From Ochotona curzoniae (lineage: Eukaryota > Chordata > Mammalia > Lagomorpha > Ochotonidae): 64,000 nt of DNA. Made by a program: the position numbers and the translations under genes. The DNA lies in contig NW_024467119.1 of assembly GCF_017591425.1 (NCBI RefSeq), positions 78,918,894 through 78,982,893 of the forward strand, written 5' to 3'. Of the stretch, positions 11,264 to 21,059 are shown one piece after another. Under the pieces are notes generated by a model. The model did no database searches. It worked only from the letters and a program-made list of their open reading frames with translations, and was not told the DNA's origin. The stretch's first letter is position 1, and the number at the start of each line of letters is the position of its first letter.

Positions 11264-11452
11264 AGTCAAGGACAGAGCCCTGGGAGTGAACCAGAGCGGG
11301 GTTCAAGTCGTTTCAAAGAAACGCTGATTGGCCAGGGCCATTTTGCTCACCTGCCCCTGGCCTATGGGAGGTGGCTTCTGCAATTATGCTGATCACAACT
11401 GGCCACTAGTTTCTCCCTTCCTGGAATTACTGCCTGAGGCTGTTCACTACTC

Positions 11453-11481
11453 TATATAAGAATCTGGATTTTCCAAATAAA
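11453..11481 (+). promoter_or_regulatory. LTR TATA box and poly-A signal
   Basis: TATATAAG at 11453-11460 is followed 16 bp later by AATAAA at 11476-11481. In a retroviral LTR these set the U3/R start and the R polyadenylation. The close spacing implies a short R region. Confidence 0.6.
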
Positions 11482-11613
11482 CTAGAACTGCTAAGATGGA
11501 ACCCCTGTCACGTCTGTTTGTCTCTTGCATACCAGGAGGGTGGATGGTGGGCAGCAGATTCATGCCCTCTGATAATGGGGTACTAGAGGAATCTGTAGGG
11601 GGGACCCAGCAGA

Positions 11614-11870
11614 GCACCAGTTTCGTGTCTGGTTGCTCCACTTCCCTTCCAGCTCCCTGCCTGTGGCCCGGGAAAGCAGTAGAGGATGGCCCAAAGCTTT
11701 GGGACCCTGCCCAGCATGGGAGACCTGGAAGAAGCTCCTGGCTTCGGATGGATTTGCTCAACTCTAGCCATTGTGGCCATTTCAGGAGTGAACCAGCAGA
11801 TGAAAGATGTTTTTGTTTCTCCTCTGTGTAAATCTGACTTTCCAATTAAAATAAACCTTAAAAAAAAAGA
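11614..11870 (+). mobile_element. CSINE 3' part, split by LTR
   Basis: Resumes with GCACCAGTTTCGTGTCTGG and runs through CTCCACTTCCCTTCCAGC to the tail AATAAACCTTAAAA. It pairs with 11105-11172. Confidence 0.92.
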
Positions 11871-12264
11871 TTTTCTTCTTCCACATTACAAACAATTAAA
11901 TTTCAGAGACACTGACCAGGATATATGACTGAGTTAAAATCTAATACACACTTAATACCAACCGCCCAAGTTTGCAACAACCTCAGGGTTTCCTCAACTC
12001 CAAAATGAAACTTCTATCTAATGAATACATTTTAGACAATATAAGGCCTCCAATACCTGGTATATAATAATCACTATCTTATTAAACCATAATTTTTAAA
12101 ATTAAAACAAAGTATTATGGAGACAGAGAGAAGTAACATCCTTCCAGAAAAAATGATGATTTTCAAACTAGAATCAATGTACAGGCTATTAACATTAAAA
12201 TCTACTGGATTTCATAAATTATTATCAACATTTAAAACATGACCTGAAAGAAAGTGTTTAACTT
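11871..12264. other. AT-rich unassigned DNA
   Basis: Intron-like sequence with no recognised feature up to the target duplication of the half-L1 element. Confidence 0.4.
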
Positions 12265-12285
12265 AAAGTAGCTACCCGGGAGAAT

Positions 12286-12296
12286 CAAGATGGCGG
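12286..12296 (+). promoter_or_regulatory. YY1-like motif at half-L1 5' end
   Basis: CAAGATGGCGG lies within 20 bp of the element start, the position and sequence of the YY1 site that sets L1 transcription start in other mammals (family knowledge). Confidence 0.55.
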
Positions 12297-13404
12297 AATA
12301 GGGTAAGGACACATTTAAATGGACGGAAAACCTTTAATCAGGATGAAGCAGAGAGGACATATTTCAGGAAATACGGAAGGACAGAACAACAGCAGAGGGG
12401 TACCTGGAGACTGACAGACACAGGAAAGCAGCGGGCACAGCGGTGTGGTGTTGCAGTGAATGATATTCCAGCACAGCGATCTAAACTCCACCAGCAGCCG
12501 GAACTCCACCAGCAACCAGGTGGGAAGGGACTTTCACTGGGAGCATGGGAGGTGAACCCAGACGGGGAACTGTCTGTCCTGCTGGTCCGTTTGATTTTAC
12601 CAGGAACAGAGACAGAGCGGCAGATCCCAGGCGGGCAGTGCGAAAACAGCAAAGATTTCATAGCTCAGTCACCCCCTAGAGCTGAATTGGGCACCATTTT
12701 GCCTAAGGAGGAAAGGGCAAGGGAAAGAACTGAGCATGCTCTGAGCGGGGAGTTAGCTCATTCCTGATTCGGTGAACTGCAACGACATGGCATTCTATGG
12801 GTTCCATCCAGAATAGATCTGGGTAACCCGCGGATCTGATGGCCAACAGATCAAGAACTGTTGTGTTAGCACGTTGGGCGCCATCTTGCACACTGTGGCA
12901 ATAGCTTTGGGACTGCAGGAGACAACAGTGAACTGCGCATGTGCTGAGCTCGCAAGAACTCGCTGAGGTCCCACAGTGAAAATAATACCGACTGTGGCAT
13001 CGTACCAGTCAAAACAGGTCTGTGTGGCACCCAAACCTAACATCCAACAAGTTCCGACAAGATCAGTGCAACCAACAACCTAACTAGATAGTACACCTTG
13101 TGTCTCTTTAACCCAGGAACCCACTCCAACCAGAAGAGGGAGAAAGGTTGCAGAGACAACAGTGCAGCCTCAGCATGGTATCACAGGAGGTGGAGAGTTG
13201 TGAGCCAAGAACTGGGGCTGTGGAGACCACGGTGGATATCTGACATAAGAAGCCAGACCTGGAACTCACTGGAGGTTGTGGCACAAGTGGCTGCAAGCAA
13301 AAAGTTGTGAACCAACTGCAATAAGTAAAATCGCATTGTAGACTTATGGGTCACACAGCTTAGAAACCTGCCCCAAGAAGAAGACTCTACTAACCAGAAG
13401 TACA

Positions 13405-14385
13405 ATGATTAAGAGCAAAAGAAGAGCCAAAGGCACAATGAATATAACTGAAAACTCCCCTGCAAAGGAACAAAACCCTACGCCAACTTCAGAGTTAACT
13501 GAGGAAGATATCAAGAAAATGGGGGACACAGAATCCATAAGACTCATTTTAAAGATTCTGGTAAAAAATGAGAAGTTAATGCAAGAGTTCAAAGAATTTA
13601 AGGAAGCAGTAAAGCAAATCAAGACTGGAATATCAGAAATTAAGAACACAGTAGAGCAAATTACAAGTACAGTGGAGAGTCTCCAAAATAGAATGAAGCA
13701 AGCAGAAGAAAGAATCTCAGAATTGGAAGATATCTCCTGTTACCAAGGGGAAGCAAACAAAAAGCCGGAAGCAGAGCTGGATCAGGCCAAAAAAAGTATT
13801 CAACAATTGAAAGACACTATTAAGAGGCCAAATATAAGAGTTATGGGAGTCCCGGAAGGTGCAGAAAGAGAAGCTGAGTTTGCAAATGTATTTAATGAAA
13901 TAATCAAGGAAAATTTCCCTAATCTGAAGAAAGAATTGGGAAACAAGATCCAGGAGGGACACAGAACTCCCAACAGGCTTGATCAAAAGCGATCTTCACC
14001 AAGACATATGATTATCAAGCTCTCTTCAATTGAACATAAGGAAAAGATCCTTAAATGTGCACGTGAAAAATATCAATTGACATATAAAGGAAGGCCAATT
14101 AAGCTCACAGGAGATCTCTCACAGGAAACTCTACAGGCAAGAAGAGAATAGAGTGACATATTCCAGATTCTAAAAGAAAAAAATGGTCGGCCGAGGATAA
14201 CATACCCTGCAAAGCTTTCTTTCATCTTTGAAAATGAAATAAAATTCTTCCAGAGTAAAGAAAAGCTAAAAAAATTTGCCTCTTCCAAACCTGCCCTACA
14301 AATGATACTTCAAGATGTTCTCTTGACAGAGAAGAGGAATAGCACCTACCAAAACCAAAGGCAAATGGGAAGAACATCCCAGTAA
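13405..14385 (+). pseudogene. L1 ORF1p-like gene with one nonsense codon
   Basis: The frame starts at ATG 13405 and would run 326 codons to TAA at 14383-14385. It is broken by one in-frame TAG at 14149-14151, probably TGG to TAG. The first part is basic and rich in K and E. Residues of roughly 40-135 form a coiled-coil-like stretch (EITSTVESLQNRMKQAEERI-type heptads). After that come the RRM-like block with IRVMGVPEG at about residue 147, then RSSPRHMIIKLSS and YPAKLSF-type C-terminal domain. ORF1p is the RNA-binding trimeric chaperone of L1 RNPs. The stop removes about 78 residues including much of the C-terminal domain. Confidence 0.85.
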
Positions 14386-14449
14386 AATGACAACAGAAGA
14401 CTAAATCAATGAACAACCCATTCCTAAAATTACAGGACCAAAGTACCAC

Positions 14450-14590
14450 CTATGTATATTTAACTCTAAATGTAAAGTGCTTAAGCTCAATCAAACATCA
14501 TAGATTAGTAGACTGGATTAAAAAACAAAACCCATCTGTTTATTGTCGGGAAGAGGCACACTGCAACAAAGATCAGTGGAAACTATATCA
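14450..14590 (+). pseudogene. Remnant of L1 ORF2 N-terminus
   Basis: A run encoding LTLNVKCLSSIKHHRLVDWI and then KQNPSVYC matches in order the first 40 or so residues of L1 ORF2p (compare 58620-58720 in the long L1). It stops before the rest of the endonuclease. Only an N-terminal scrap is present, with no catalytic set. Confidence 0.65.
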
Positions 14591-14737
14591 CATGGGTTTT
14601 GTTTTCTGTTGGTTTCATCTCTTCAAAACACTTTCTTCTGATTAAATCATTCAATGACTCATAGATGATACAGTGGCATCATTTTCTTCAAGAAGGTTCT
14701 TGATTTTCACTTCTTCAGGTACACGTTATACATTTAA

Positions 14738-14973
14738 TAACATGTTATTTAACTTCTTGGTGTTGTCAATTTCTTTTTTCTCCCGGAAGTTGATTTTGTT
14801 TTGTGGCTCTTCATTTAAGGGAAGGTATAGTAGCTGTGTAATGGAGACTGTCATATCTGGTAACATGTCATTTAACTTCATGGCATTGTAAATTTCTATT
14901 TTTCTTTCTATTGTTGATTTTGTATCATGACTTTTCACTTAAGGGAATGTACAGTAGTTATGTAATGGAGACT
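14738..14973 (+). repeat. Two tandem ~118-bp units in half-L1 3' region
   Basis: The first unit begins AACATGTTATTTAACTTC and ends GTGTAATGGAGACTGTCATA. The second begins AACATGTCATTTAACTTC and ends ATGTAATGGAGACTAACATC. Both share the order TTTAACTTC, TTGTNAATTTCT, GTTGATTTTGT and TTNACTTAAGGGAA. The divergence between them shows the duplication is older than this insertion. Confidence 0.8.
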
Positions 14974-15231
14974 AACATCCAGATGTGAGGATGCAGTGTG
15001 GTATGCATCTCTGTTTCCAGACAAAGATGGACTTACAGTGAAACTGTTTATATTATATTTGACAATAAAATTCTGGACTCTCGGGCATTATCCATGCCCG
15101 CAATGATGAACATTGACTGAGTATGAAGAACTATATGTTAGTAATGATATAGAGGAACTGGGGGGCGGGGATTGGGAAGGGGATAAGGGAATATGGAACT
15201 GTATCGTAAAATGATAGCAATAATAATAAAA

Positions 15232-15279
15232 TGTGAAAAATAAATAAATAAATAGTAAAATAAAAATAAATAAATAAAT
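15232..15279 (+). repeat. (AAAT)n tail of half-L1
   Basis: AAATAAATAAATAAATAGTAAAATAAA-type repeats end the element just before its 3' target duplication. A tetranucleotide tail in place of pure poly-A is seen in old or expanded L1 tails. Confidence 0.9.
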
Positions 15280-15324
15280 AAAGTAGCTACCCAACCAACT
15301 CTTGCAAATGGGTGATGGATTTAA

Positions 15325-15660
15325 GAATCAAGTGAAGGTACAGGTATTGCACCACGTTGGGCTAAGCTCCCACTTGGGATATCCATCCCATGCTGAGTGT
15401 CAGTGTTCCCCCTTCCGATGCAGCTCCATACCCACAGACCTGGAAACAGCAAATGGAAGCTCCAGTGAGCTCCTGACATCTGGACCGCAAACCCAGATGG
15501 AGTTCTGGCTCCTGGTTTCAGCCTGGCCAGCCTTAAGCACTGTGAGCATTCGCAAAGCTAAGTTGCGGATAGAGAACTGGTGTCTCACTGTCTCTCTCTC
15601 TGCTCCCTCTCTCTCTCTCTAGCTCTATCTCGCCCTATCTTCCCTCTTCAAAAAAATAAA
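15325..15660 (+). mobile_element. Old C-repeat-like SINE
   Basis: Diverged copy recognisable by ACTTGGGATATCCATCCCAT, a GCAGCTCCATACCCACAG region, GTTCTGGCTCCTGGTTTCAG, a CT-rich block (CTCTCTCTCTGCTCCCTCTC) and an AAAATAAAACC tail. Confidence 0.6.
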
Positions 15661-15705
15661 ACCTAAAAGAGAGGAAGAGACAAACAGTAAAAAACTTACA
15701 GACCC

Positions 15706-16034
15706 GGGCCCGACGCGGTAGCACAGTGGTTAAAGTCCTCACCTTGCACGCCCCGGGATCCCATATAGTCGCCGGTTCTAATCCTGGCAGCCCCGCTTCC
15801 CTTCCAGCTCCCTGCCTGTGGCCTGGGAAAGCAGCCAAGGACAGCCCAAAGCTTTGGGACCCTGCACCCGCGTGGGAGACCCAGAAGAGGCTCCTGGCTT
15901 TGGATCGGCATAGCATCGGTCATTGCACTCACTTGGGGAGTGAATCATGGGACAGAAGATCTTCCTCTCTGTCTCTCTCCTCTCTGTATATCCGCCTTTC
16001 CAATAAAAATAAAATAAATCTTTAAAAAAAAAAA
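15706..16034 (+). mobile_element. Young CSINE
   Basis: Full-length copy starting GGGCCCGACGCGGTAGCACA, with box B GGTTCTAATCC and an AAATAAATCTTTAAAA tail. An imperfect target repeat CTTACAGACCC / GTTATAGACCC lies at 15695-15705 and 16035-16045. It inserted at the edge of an old L1 fragment. Confidence 0.94.
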
Positions 16035-16662
16035 GTTATAGACCCAAAAAAAGATACACACAAAAAAGCAAAAGCCAACAAATGGGACTTCATCAACTAA
16101 CAAGCTTCAGCAAAGCAAAGGGTAACATCAACAGTGACAAGACAACCTGTAAAATAAGAGAAAATATTTGCAAACTATCCATCAGACAAGGGATTAATAT
16201 ACAGAAGGTGTACCGAATTAAAACACTCAATAGCCCCCCAAAAAAATCTGACTGAAGAAAGGGAAATTTCAAATAGGATACAACTCAAAAGAAGATATTC
16301 AAATGGCCAAAAAATACATGCTAACAGGCTCATCATCTCTGACATCAGGGAAATGCCAATCAAATCACAGCTATAATAGTATTCCAGCTAGGAAGAATCA
16401 CTGTACTAAGGCAGACAAGACACCTAATTCTAGTGAGGATGTGGATAAAGGAAGGCTCCTACACATTGTTGGTGGGAATATAAGATTAAAATAGCCATTG
16501 CGGACAACAATATGGAATTTTCTCAGAAAGTAAACATAGAAACCACAATTTATATAATTCATATGCCAAAGAGGTATCTTTACTTGTGTGTTTATTACAA
16601 CATTCACAATATCCAAGATACAGAATCAGCTCTCCAAATACATGAGTGGATTGAAAAATGGC

Positions 16663-16690
16663 AGTGTGTGTATGTGTGTGTGTGTGTGTT
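16663..16690. repeat. (GT)n microsatellite
   Basis: A short GT tract with one AT interruption, within the old L1 fragment. Confidence 0.9.
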
Positions 16691-16724
16691 ATATAATATT
16701 ACTTGGCAATAAAAAAAGGGCTGA

Positions 16725-17022
16725 TGCAGGGCAGGCTTATCCTCAGCCTGGAACACTGGCACCCCATAAGGGGGCTGGTTTATGTCCCATCTGCTCCACT
16801 TCCCATCCAGCTTCCTGCTTATGACCTGGGAAAGCAGTGGAAAGTGGTGCAGATTCCAGAGCCCCTGCGCCCACATGAAGGACCTGCAGGGAGTTCTTAG
16901 CCCCTGGCTTCTGAATGGCTCCGCTCTGGCCAATGCACCATCTGGGGTGGAAGACCTCTTTCTCCTTCTCTCTCCATAAAAAGCCTATCTTTCAATTGAA
17001 ACTAAATATTTTTTAAAGAAAA
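16725..17022 (+). mobile_element. Diverged C-repeat SINE
   Basis: Contains CTGCTCCACTTCCCATCCAG, TGACCTGGGAAAGCAGTGG, GCGCCCACATGAAGGACCTG and a CTCTCTCC block. The tail is TTTCAATTGAAACTAAATAT rather than the canonical AAATAAATC, so it is old. Confidence 0.75.
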
Positions 17023-17644
17023 AATGACATTCTGCCATCTACAGTAACATAAAATGTAAGTGGAAGATACCATGTTAAGTAAAATAAGCCAGACATAGAC
17101 AAATATCACATTTTCCTACTCAACAGTTTCTACTCATAAATACAATATCAGAAAAGAGGTAAGAAAATCTCTACAGAGGAAAATTGACACTTAATTAAAA
17201 TTAGTGTAAGTTTTACTTGATGTTTCTCACAATAGCTTTGCAACTGCTTCTAATCACTGGTTTACTCAGTAATTTATGCTGCCTGATAACAAATGTCAAA
17301 TCTAAGACTTAACAATTTTGAAAATTCGTTTGCCAAGAGCACTCTAAAAAGTCCATCAAAAAATGAACTAAAGGTTAACTGTGGTGCCAAAAGGTTTTGA
17401 TATCCATCCCTAATATAAAAACATAGCATTCAAAATTATCTATCATGTACCCATTTAGAAATATTTACTTTATAAATCTGTTAGTCCATTCAGTCTGTTT
17501 ATAACTTTTTAACAAAAATTTTTAAACTGTTATATTAGGCTATACTATTAAGAAAATACAATCAGTCTTGACCTACAAAAAAAAAAATACAGTTTCACAT
17601 AGTTTAACTAAATGCCATATCTAATTTAACTAAAATCTCAAGTG

Positions 17645-17818
17645 TAGAAGAAGCTCCTGGCTCCCAGTTGTGGACTGGCCTGGCTCTGGCCATTGCAGTC
17701 ACTAGAGGAGTGAACCAGAGAATGGAAGATCTCTCTCTCTGCCTCTCTCCTTCTCTGTAGTTATGATTTTCCAAGTAAAATAAATAAATCTTTTAAAATA
17801 AATACATAAGTCTTTTTA
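17645..17818 (+). mobile_element. CSINE 3' fragment
   Basis: Only the 3' half: AGAAGCTCCTGGCTCCCAG, GAGTGAACCAGAGAATGGAA, a CTCTCTCTGCCTCTC block and AAATAAATAAATC tail. Confidence 0.8.
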
Positions 17819-17819
17819 A

Positions 17820-18822
17820 AAATGGAAGATTTATTTTTTGAATCAGTTGATAAGTCCTGGGATAAAACCATAGTTTTAATCATCATCCTGACTGATGCAG
17901 ATATAAATGACCTTTGAACCATACTTTGAGAAATATTCTAAATAGTATTCCAATATGCTTTACATGAATAATTACTGCACATAAATTACTGCCGAGTAAG
18001 AGATAAACATATCATTTACTTACTCAAAACACAAATATTAGGTAATCATATGTCTTCAGACCAAACTTTTCCTCACTGCAATGTATTTAAGGTATACTTC
18101 TCCATATTTGAAACAAATATTAAAGTATAGTATTAGACTGTAATTGTACTTTTATACTGATGTTGATTATTTCTTGGTTGTGCAATTTTAAGTTATAGGA
18201 ACCCTTTCAATCTGTTTCCTCATCTTTAAAAATAATCATCAGAGTTATCTTTCTTCATTATATTGGATAAAATTAACATTTTAAAAAATTGCATACAATC
18301 AGTAGGCCTTAGAAAATGACATAACTCAGATTTCTTAAATGTTTTATCTATAAAACCACTAAGAAAGCAAAACTAAAAAGTGATACAAAATAATTCTATC
18401 ACAACTCAAGAGAACAAGTATTTACTGTAATTCCAAAAGTAACCATAGCCAGTGTTACAAACTAACGAAGTTCACAAATGCTAAGAAATTCTACTTCATT
18501 TAGATAATTAAAGATATTTCATGTAAACTCTTATATTTTAGCCATGTGCTTCCAGGGTCCCCAGACTTAGTATAGTATTACCAGAATCTGTTGGTATTTA
18601 AGTCGATACTGAACTAGGAATGCAGAGCACAGAGATTATATTTTGCTATACTTAAAGTTAGTCAATCAATGAACTTTTTATGAATTATTCAGTAGAATCA
18701 TACGTAATCTCTAAATTTTCATGGAGGCTCTTAACCTAAGTACATGAAATTACAGAAGTTACTCAAAATGTAAAACAAGGAAAACAAAAGGGAAAAATGA
18801 TTTTGTTTTAAAAAAATAAGTG
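17820..18822. other. AT-rich unassigned DNA
   Basis: No repeat or gene recognised. If the minus-strand exon ending at 18823 is real, this would be its 3' untranslated or downstream region. No canonical AATAAA stands out close to that stop. Confidence 0.35.
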
Positions 18823-18863
18823 CTACTGCTTTAAGTAGCTAGTCGTCTCGCTTCCACTCGAGG
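18823..18863 (-). CDS. Candidate host terminal exon (minus)
   Basis: On the minus strand a good acceptor (TAATGGCTGTTGTGATTGCAG) is followed by 41 nt encoding SSGSETTSYLKQ and then a stop. Its leading CC is phase-compatible with the single G left by the donor of the candidate exon ending at 19138. The area is richer in CpG than its surroundings. The protein is not recognised and the plus strand offers competing exon models nearby. Confidence 0.25.
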
Positions 18864-19137
18864 CTGCAATCACAACAGCCATTAGAGTGCTCCACATCTC
18901 AGGGCAAGCAAGCAAGTGGTTGTCAGTGCAGCTAGTAAATCACCTGATCCTATTACAAAATCAATTACTGCAGTGTGCATTTCCATTGCTACACAATCTG
19001 ATGATGACAAAACGATATTGAATAGCTACTGCAAGGTCAAGAAAACTGCTAAGAACATCTTTCATTTTCCATCATTTGAGCCTAGTTATAAGGCATTCAT
19101 TTTAATTGTATATTTTAATTGAAATAAATCTATGTAG

Positions 19138-19298
19138 TTACCTTCGGTTGCCTGGGACATTCGGTGGATAATCTCTGCAACTGGTCTGATGTATGGCTAC
19201 AAGAGAACAGCTCGGAGCAGCAGGTCGAACGGCTCAACCTCTTCATTAAGGAAGAAACAATGCTGCAGCCACAGCCACACATTGACTTGCTCATTAGA
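19138..19298 (-). CDS. Candidate host exon (minus), competing with plus strand
   Basis: On the minus strand, AGTTCTGATTTTTAAAGTCAG can act as acceptor and CAACCGAAG followed by GTAAC as donor. The phase-compatible frame encodes EQVNVWLWLQHC, then an in-frame TAG, then PYIRPVAEIIHRMSQATE. The TAG also sits at the end of a good acceptor (CTGTTCTCTTGTAG), so a shorter exon from the next base would avoid it. Every frame on both strands looks moderately open here, so strand assignment is uncertain. Confidence 0.22.
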
Positions 19299-19372
19299 AG
19301 ATCTGACTTTAAAAATCAGAACTGGTGATGTCCCATATATACTTACAGTGGGCTAACTGCCCCATTCTGCAG

Positions 19373-19508
19373 CTCCCTGAGTGAAAGAAATACTGCTAAA
19401 AAAGAAGCAGACAGCTTCTCTACAGACGAAGCCAGCCTCAAACTCATCGCCAAGATAAACTCAGTATTAAAAACTGAAGTCTCCTGGCTACTCTTCAGAA
19501 AGAAGGTA
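19373..19508 (+). CDS. Candidate host exon (plus)
   Basis: Acceptor ACTGCCCCATTCTGCAG and donor AGAAAG-AAG followed by GTAAGA flank an open frame of 136 nt that begins with 1 nt and then encodes SLSERNTAKKEADSFSTDEA. The exon ends in phase 0, matching the next candidate at 19688. The frame stays open upstream to a TGA at about 19330 and then again to 19141, which could mean a longer decayed exon. Product unknown. Confidence 0.3.
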
Positions 19509-19687
19509 AGATGCTTTAATATTTCGAATTCTTTTCTATGAAACCCCAAGTACTTAACAAAGGAGCAAACTCACGAAATTCCAAAATTATACTAACCACT
19601 CTGTCTTCTATCAGTTTTCATCTGTTTGCCTACTCCTTCAGCTCAGCCTATCCTATCTGCTCCCTCTGTTAATGCATATTATTTCAG

Positions 19688-19888
19688 GAGCCAACAGGAA
19701 TGAGCCCCACCCCTGTGGATCCCCACACACACTGTTCAAGAAGAGTTCAATATCTGGAAAAGAACTGCTGCTGCATTGCTAGGAGAGACATCAGGGAGCA
19801 AAATCATGGGATGGATTCTTTAACGTACCAGTCAGAACTGCTGACCTTTCAGGACTCCACAGTTCAAGAAGCCTGCCAAACCCTCGCA
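19688..19888 (+). CDS. Candidate host exon (plus)
   Basis: Acceptor GCATATTATTTCAG and donor CTCGCA followed by GTAAGA enclose 201 nt, exactly 67 codons, open in phase 0 (starts EPTGMSPTPVDPHTHC, ends STVQEACQTLA). The 179-bp gap to the previous candidate is a feasible small intron. Matching phases support a shared model, but I do not recognise the protein. Confidence 0.32.
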
Positions 19889-20820
19889 GTAAGAATAACA
19901 AACCGATTTTACTTCCATACTACAGATTTAACTTACAGAATTGTTTTTAACCTAAAATTAAATAACAGAAATAGAAACATAGGCCTAAGTATTCTTTTAA
20001 ACAAACAAAATTTAGACAGTAGCTAATGAGGGCAGAAGGTAAGAGGGGGGTTGAACAAGATAGGAAAACTAAGAAAGACCCCCTCTGAACACTATACTTA
20101 GTCTGGGGACTCGACAAGCAATAAAATCCTATAGCAACAGCACTGATTAAGAAAATCATTTTAAAAACAGTACAGATAGTTTAAGGAGGCACTGCTATCA
20201 TAAATGTTGGAAGAGGTTTTTTTTTTTTTTTTAAGGCATACATAGCTTTATAGATAAATACTGACAGCAAAAAAAAAATCGGATTGTTTTGATACTGAAT
20301 CATCATCTTCCCATTTGGTTATTTTCATTTCATTAGAAAACTTTATAAAGAAGAAAACCCCCAAGCCCCCTGAAAATATAAGTAATAACATTAACTATGT
20401 CAGTCTTACTTTAAGTATTATAATTAAGTATTCCATCTCTCCCAATAATACATGTATTTACACAAGGTAATTATAATACAACTTCAAATATCTAGGTCCA
20501 AGAAAGGGGCCTCATTAACACAAAAGTTTTACAGTCTTTTCAAACAATTTAATGGACATTTATAGACCACTGTCTGTCAATGCGGGTGAGCATCATTTGT
20601 TTTGGGGAAGAGAGTCTAAAAGTTAACCATAATAATAAACACCTTGATTCAATGTCTATATTTGAAACTTTCTATTTTCTGTGGCATTGGAAGTTTCTTT
20701 ACTTTGTGTACCTCTCGTGTCTAATTTCTTCAATGATCTACGGCTAGAAAAAGCCAGAACGGCTTCTGCCTTCACCTTGTACTGCCCTTTTGATATTCAT
20801 GTTTTACTTACATCAATTTC

Positions 20821-20862
20821 CAGGAATATCTAAAAACGGGCATACATTTCACACTGAAATTT
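20821..20862 (-). CDS. Candidate small host exon (minus)
   Basis: The minus strand shows an acceptor ending AAAAAAAATTTCAG, 42 nt open in one frame (VKCMPVFRYSWKL), and a strong donor TTGAT followed by GTAAGTAA. A further possible 32-nt exon lies just beyond (about 20727-20758, acceptor GGCTTTTTCTAG). Exons this small are easily produced by chance. Confidence 0.18.
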
Positions 20863-21059
20863 TTTTTAAAACTTTTGTAGATAAAAGCTATGGGAGCAAA
20901 CAAAATAATGCAGTAACCTTTTACTCGCCTGCTGAAGGTAAGGTCTGCTGCACAGAATTTTAAATTCTCATCTGCAGATGGAATTGAGCTGCAAGTGCCA
21001 AGACGTCTGCTTCCCGGAGCTGCTCGGGAGAGCCGTCAGGTGGAAGAGCACCACAATGT

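Larger units (their letters stand above)
11173..11613 (+). mobile_element. Solo endogenous retrovirus LTR
   Basis: This 441-bp block splits a CSINE. It begins TGTGGGG and ends near GGACCCAGCAGA. Flanking 4-bp repeats are GTAC (11169-11172) and GCAC (11614-11617), one mismatch apart; a 4-bp target duplication is typical of class I (gammaretrovirus-like) elements. The LTR order is visible: U3 with an inverted CCAAT motif (GATTGGCC near 11325), TATATAAG at 11453-11460 and AATAAA at 11476-11481. No internal retroviral sequence follows, so this is a recombined solo LTR with no coding capacity. Confidence 0.85.
12278..15279 (+). mobile_element. HAL1-like half-L1 retrotransposon
   Basis: A 3.0-kb element flanked by a perfect 13-bp direct repeat AAAGTAGCTACCC (12265-12277 and 15280-15292). 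It starts with the L1-type CAAGATGGCGG head and has a 1.1-kb 5' UTR and one L1 ORF1-like frame. A short stretch like the start of ORF2 follows (about 14450-14580). It then passes directly into a novel AT-rich 3' region and an (AAAT)n tail. Nearly all of the endonuclease and the whole reverse transcriptase are absent. Because both ends are intact between target duplications, the deletion predates insertion. It was therefore a mobile non-autonomous form of the half-L1 (HAL1) type, or a one-off internally deleted transcript. Confidence 0.85.
16046..17170 (+). mobile_element. Old L1 ORF2 3'-end fragment
   Basis: Decayed plus-strand L1 with landmarks in the right order: GGACTTCATCAACTAACAAG, CAGACAAGGGATTAATAT, CATCTCTGACATCAGGGAAATGCCAATCAAA, TTGTTGGTGGGAATATAA, AACATTCACAATATCCAAGA and AAGTAAAATAAGCCAGACA. 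A SINE interrupts it at about 16725-17022. No open frame of note survives. Confidence 0.85.
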
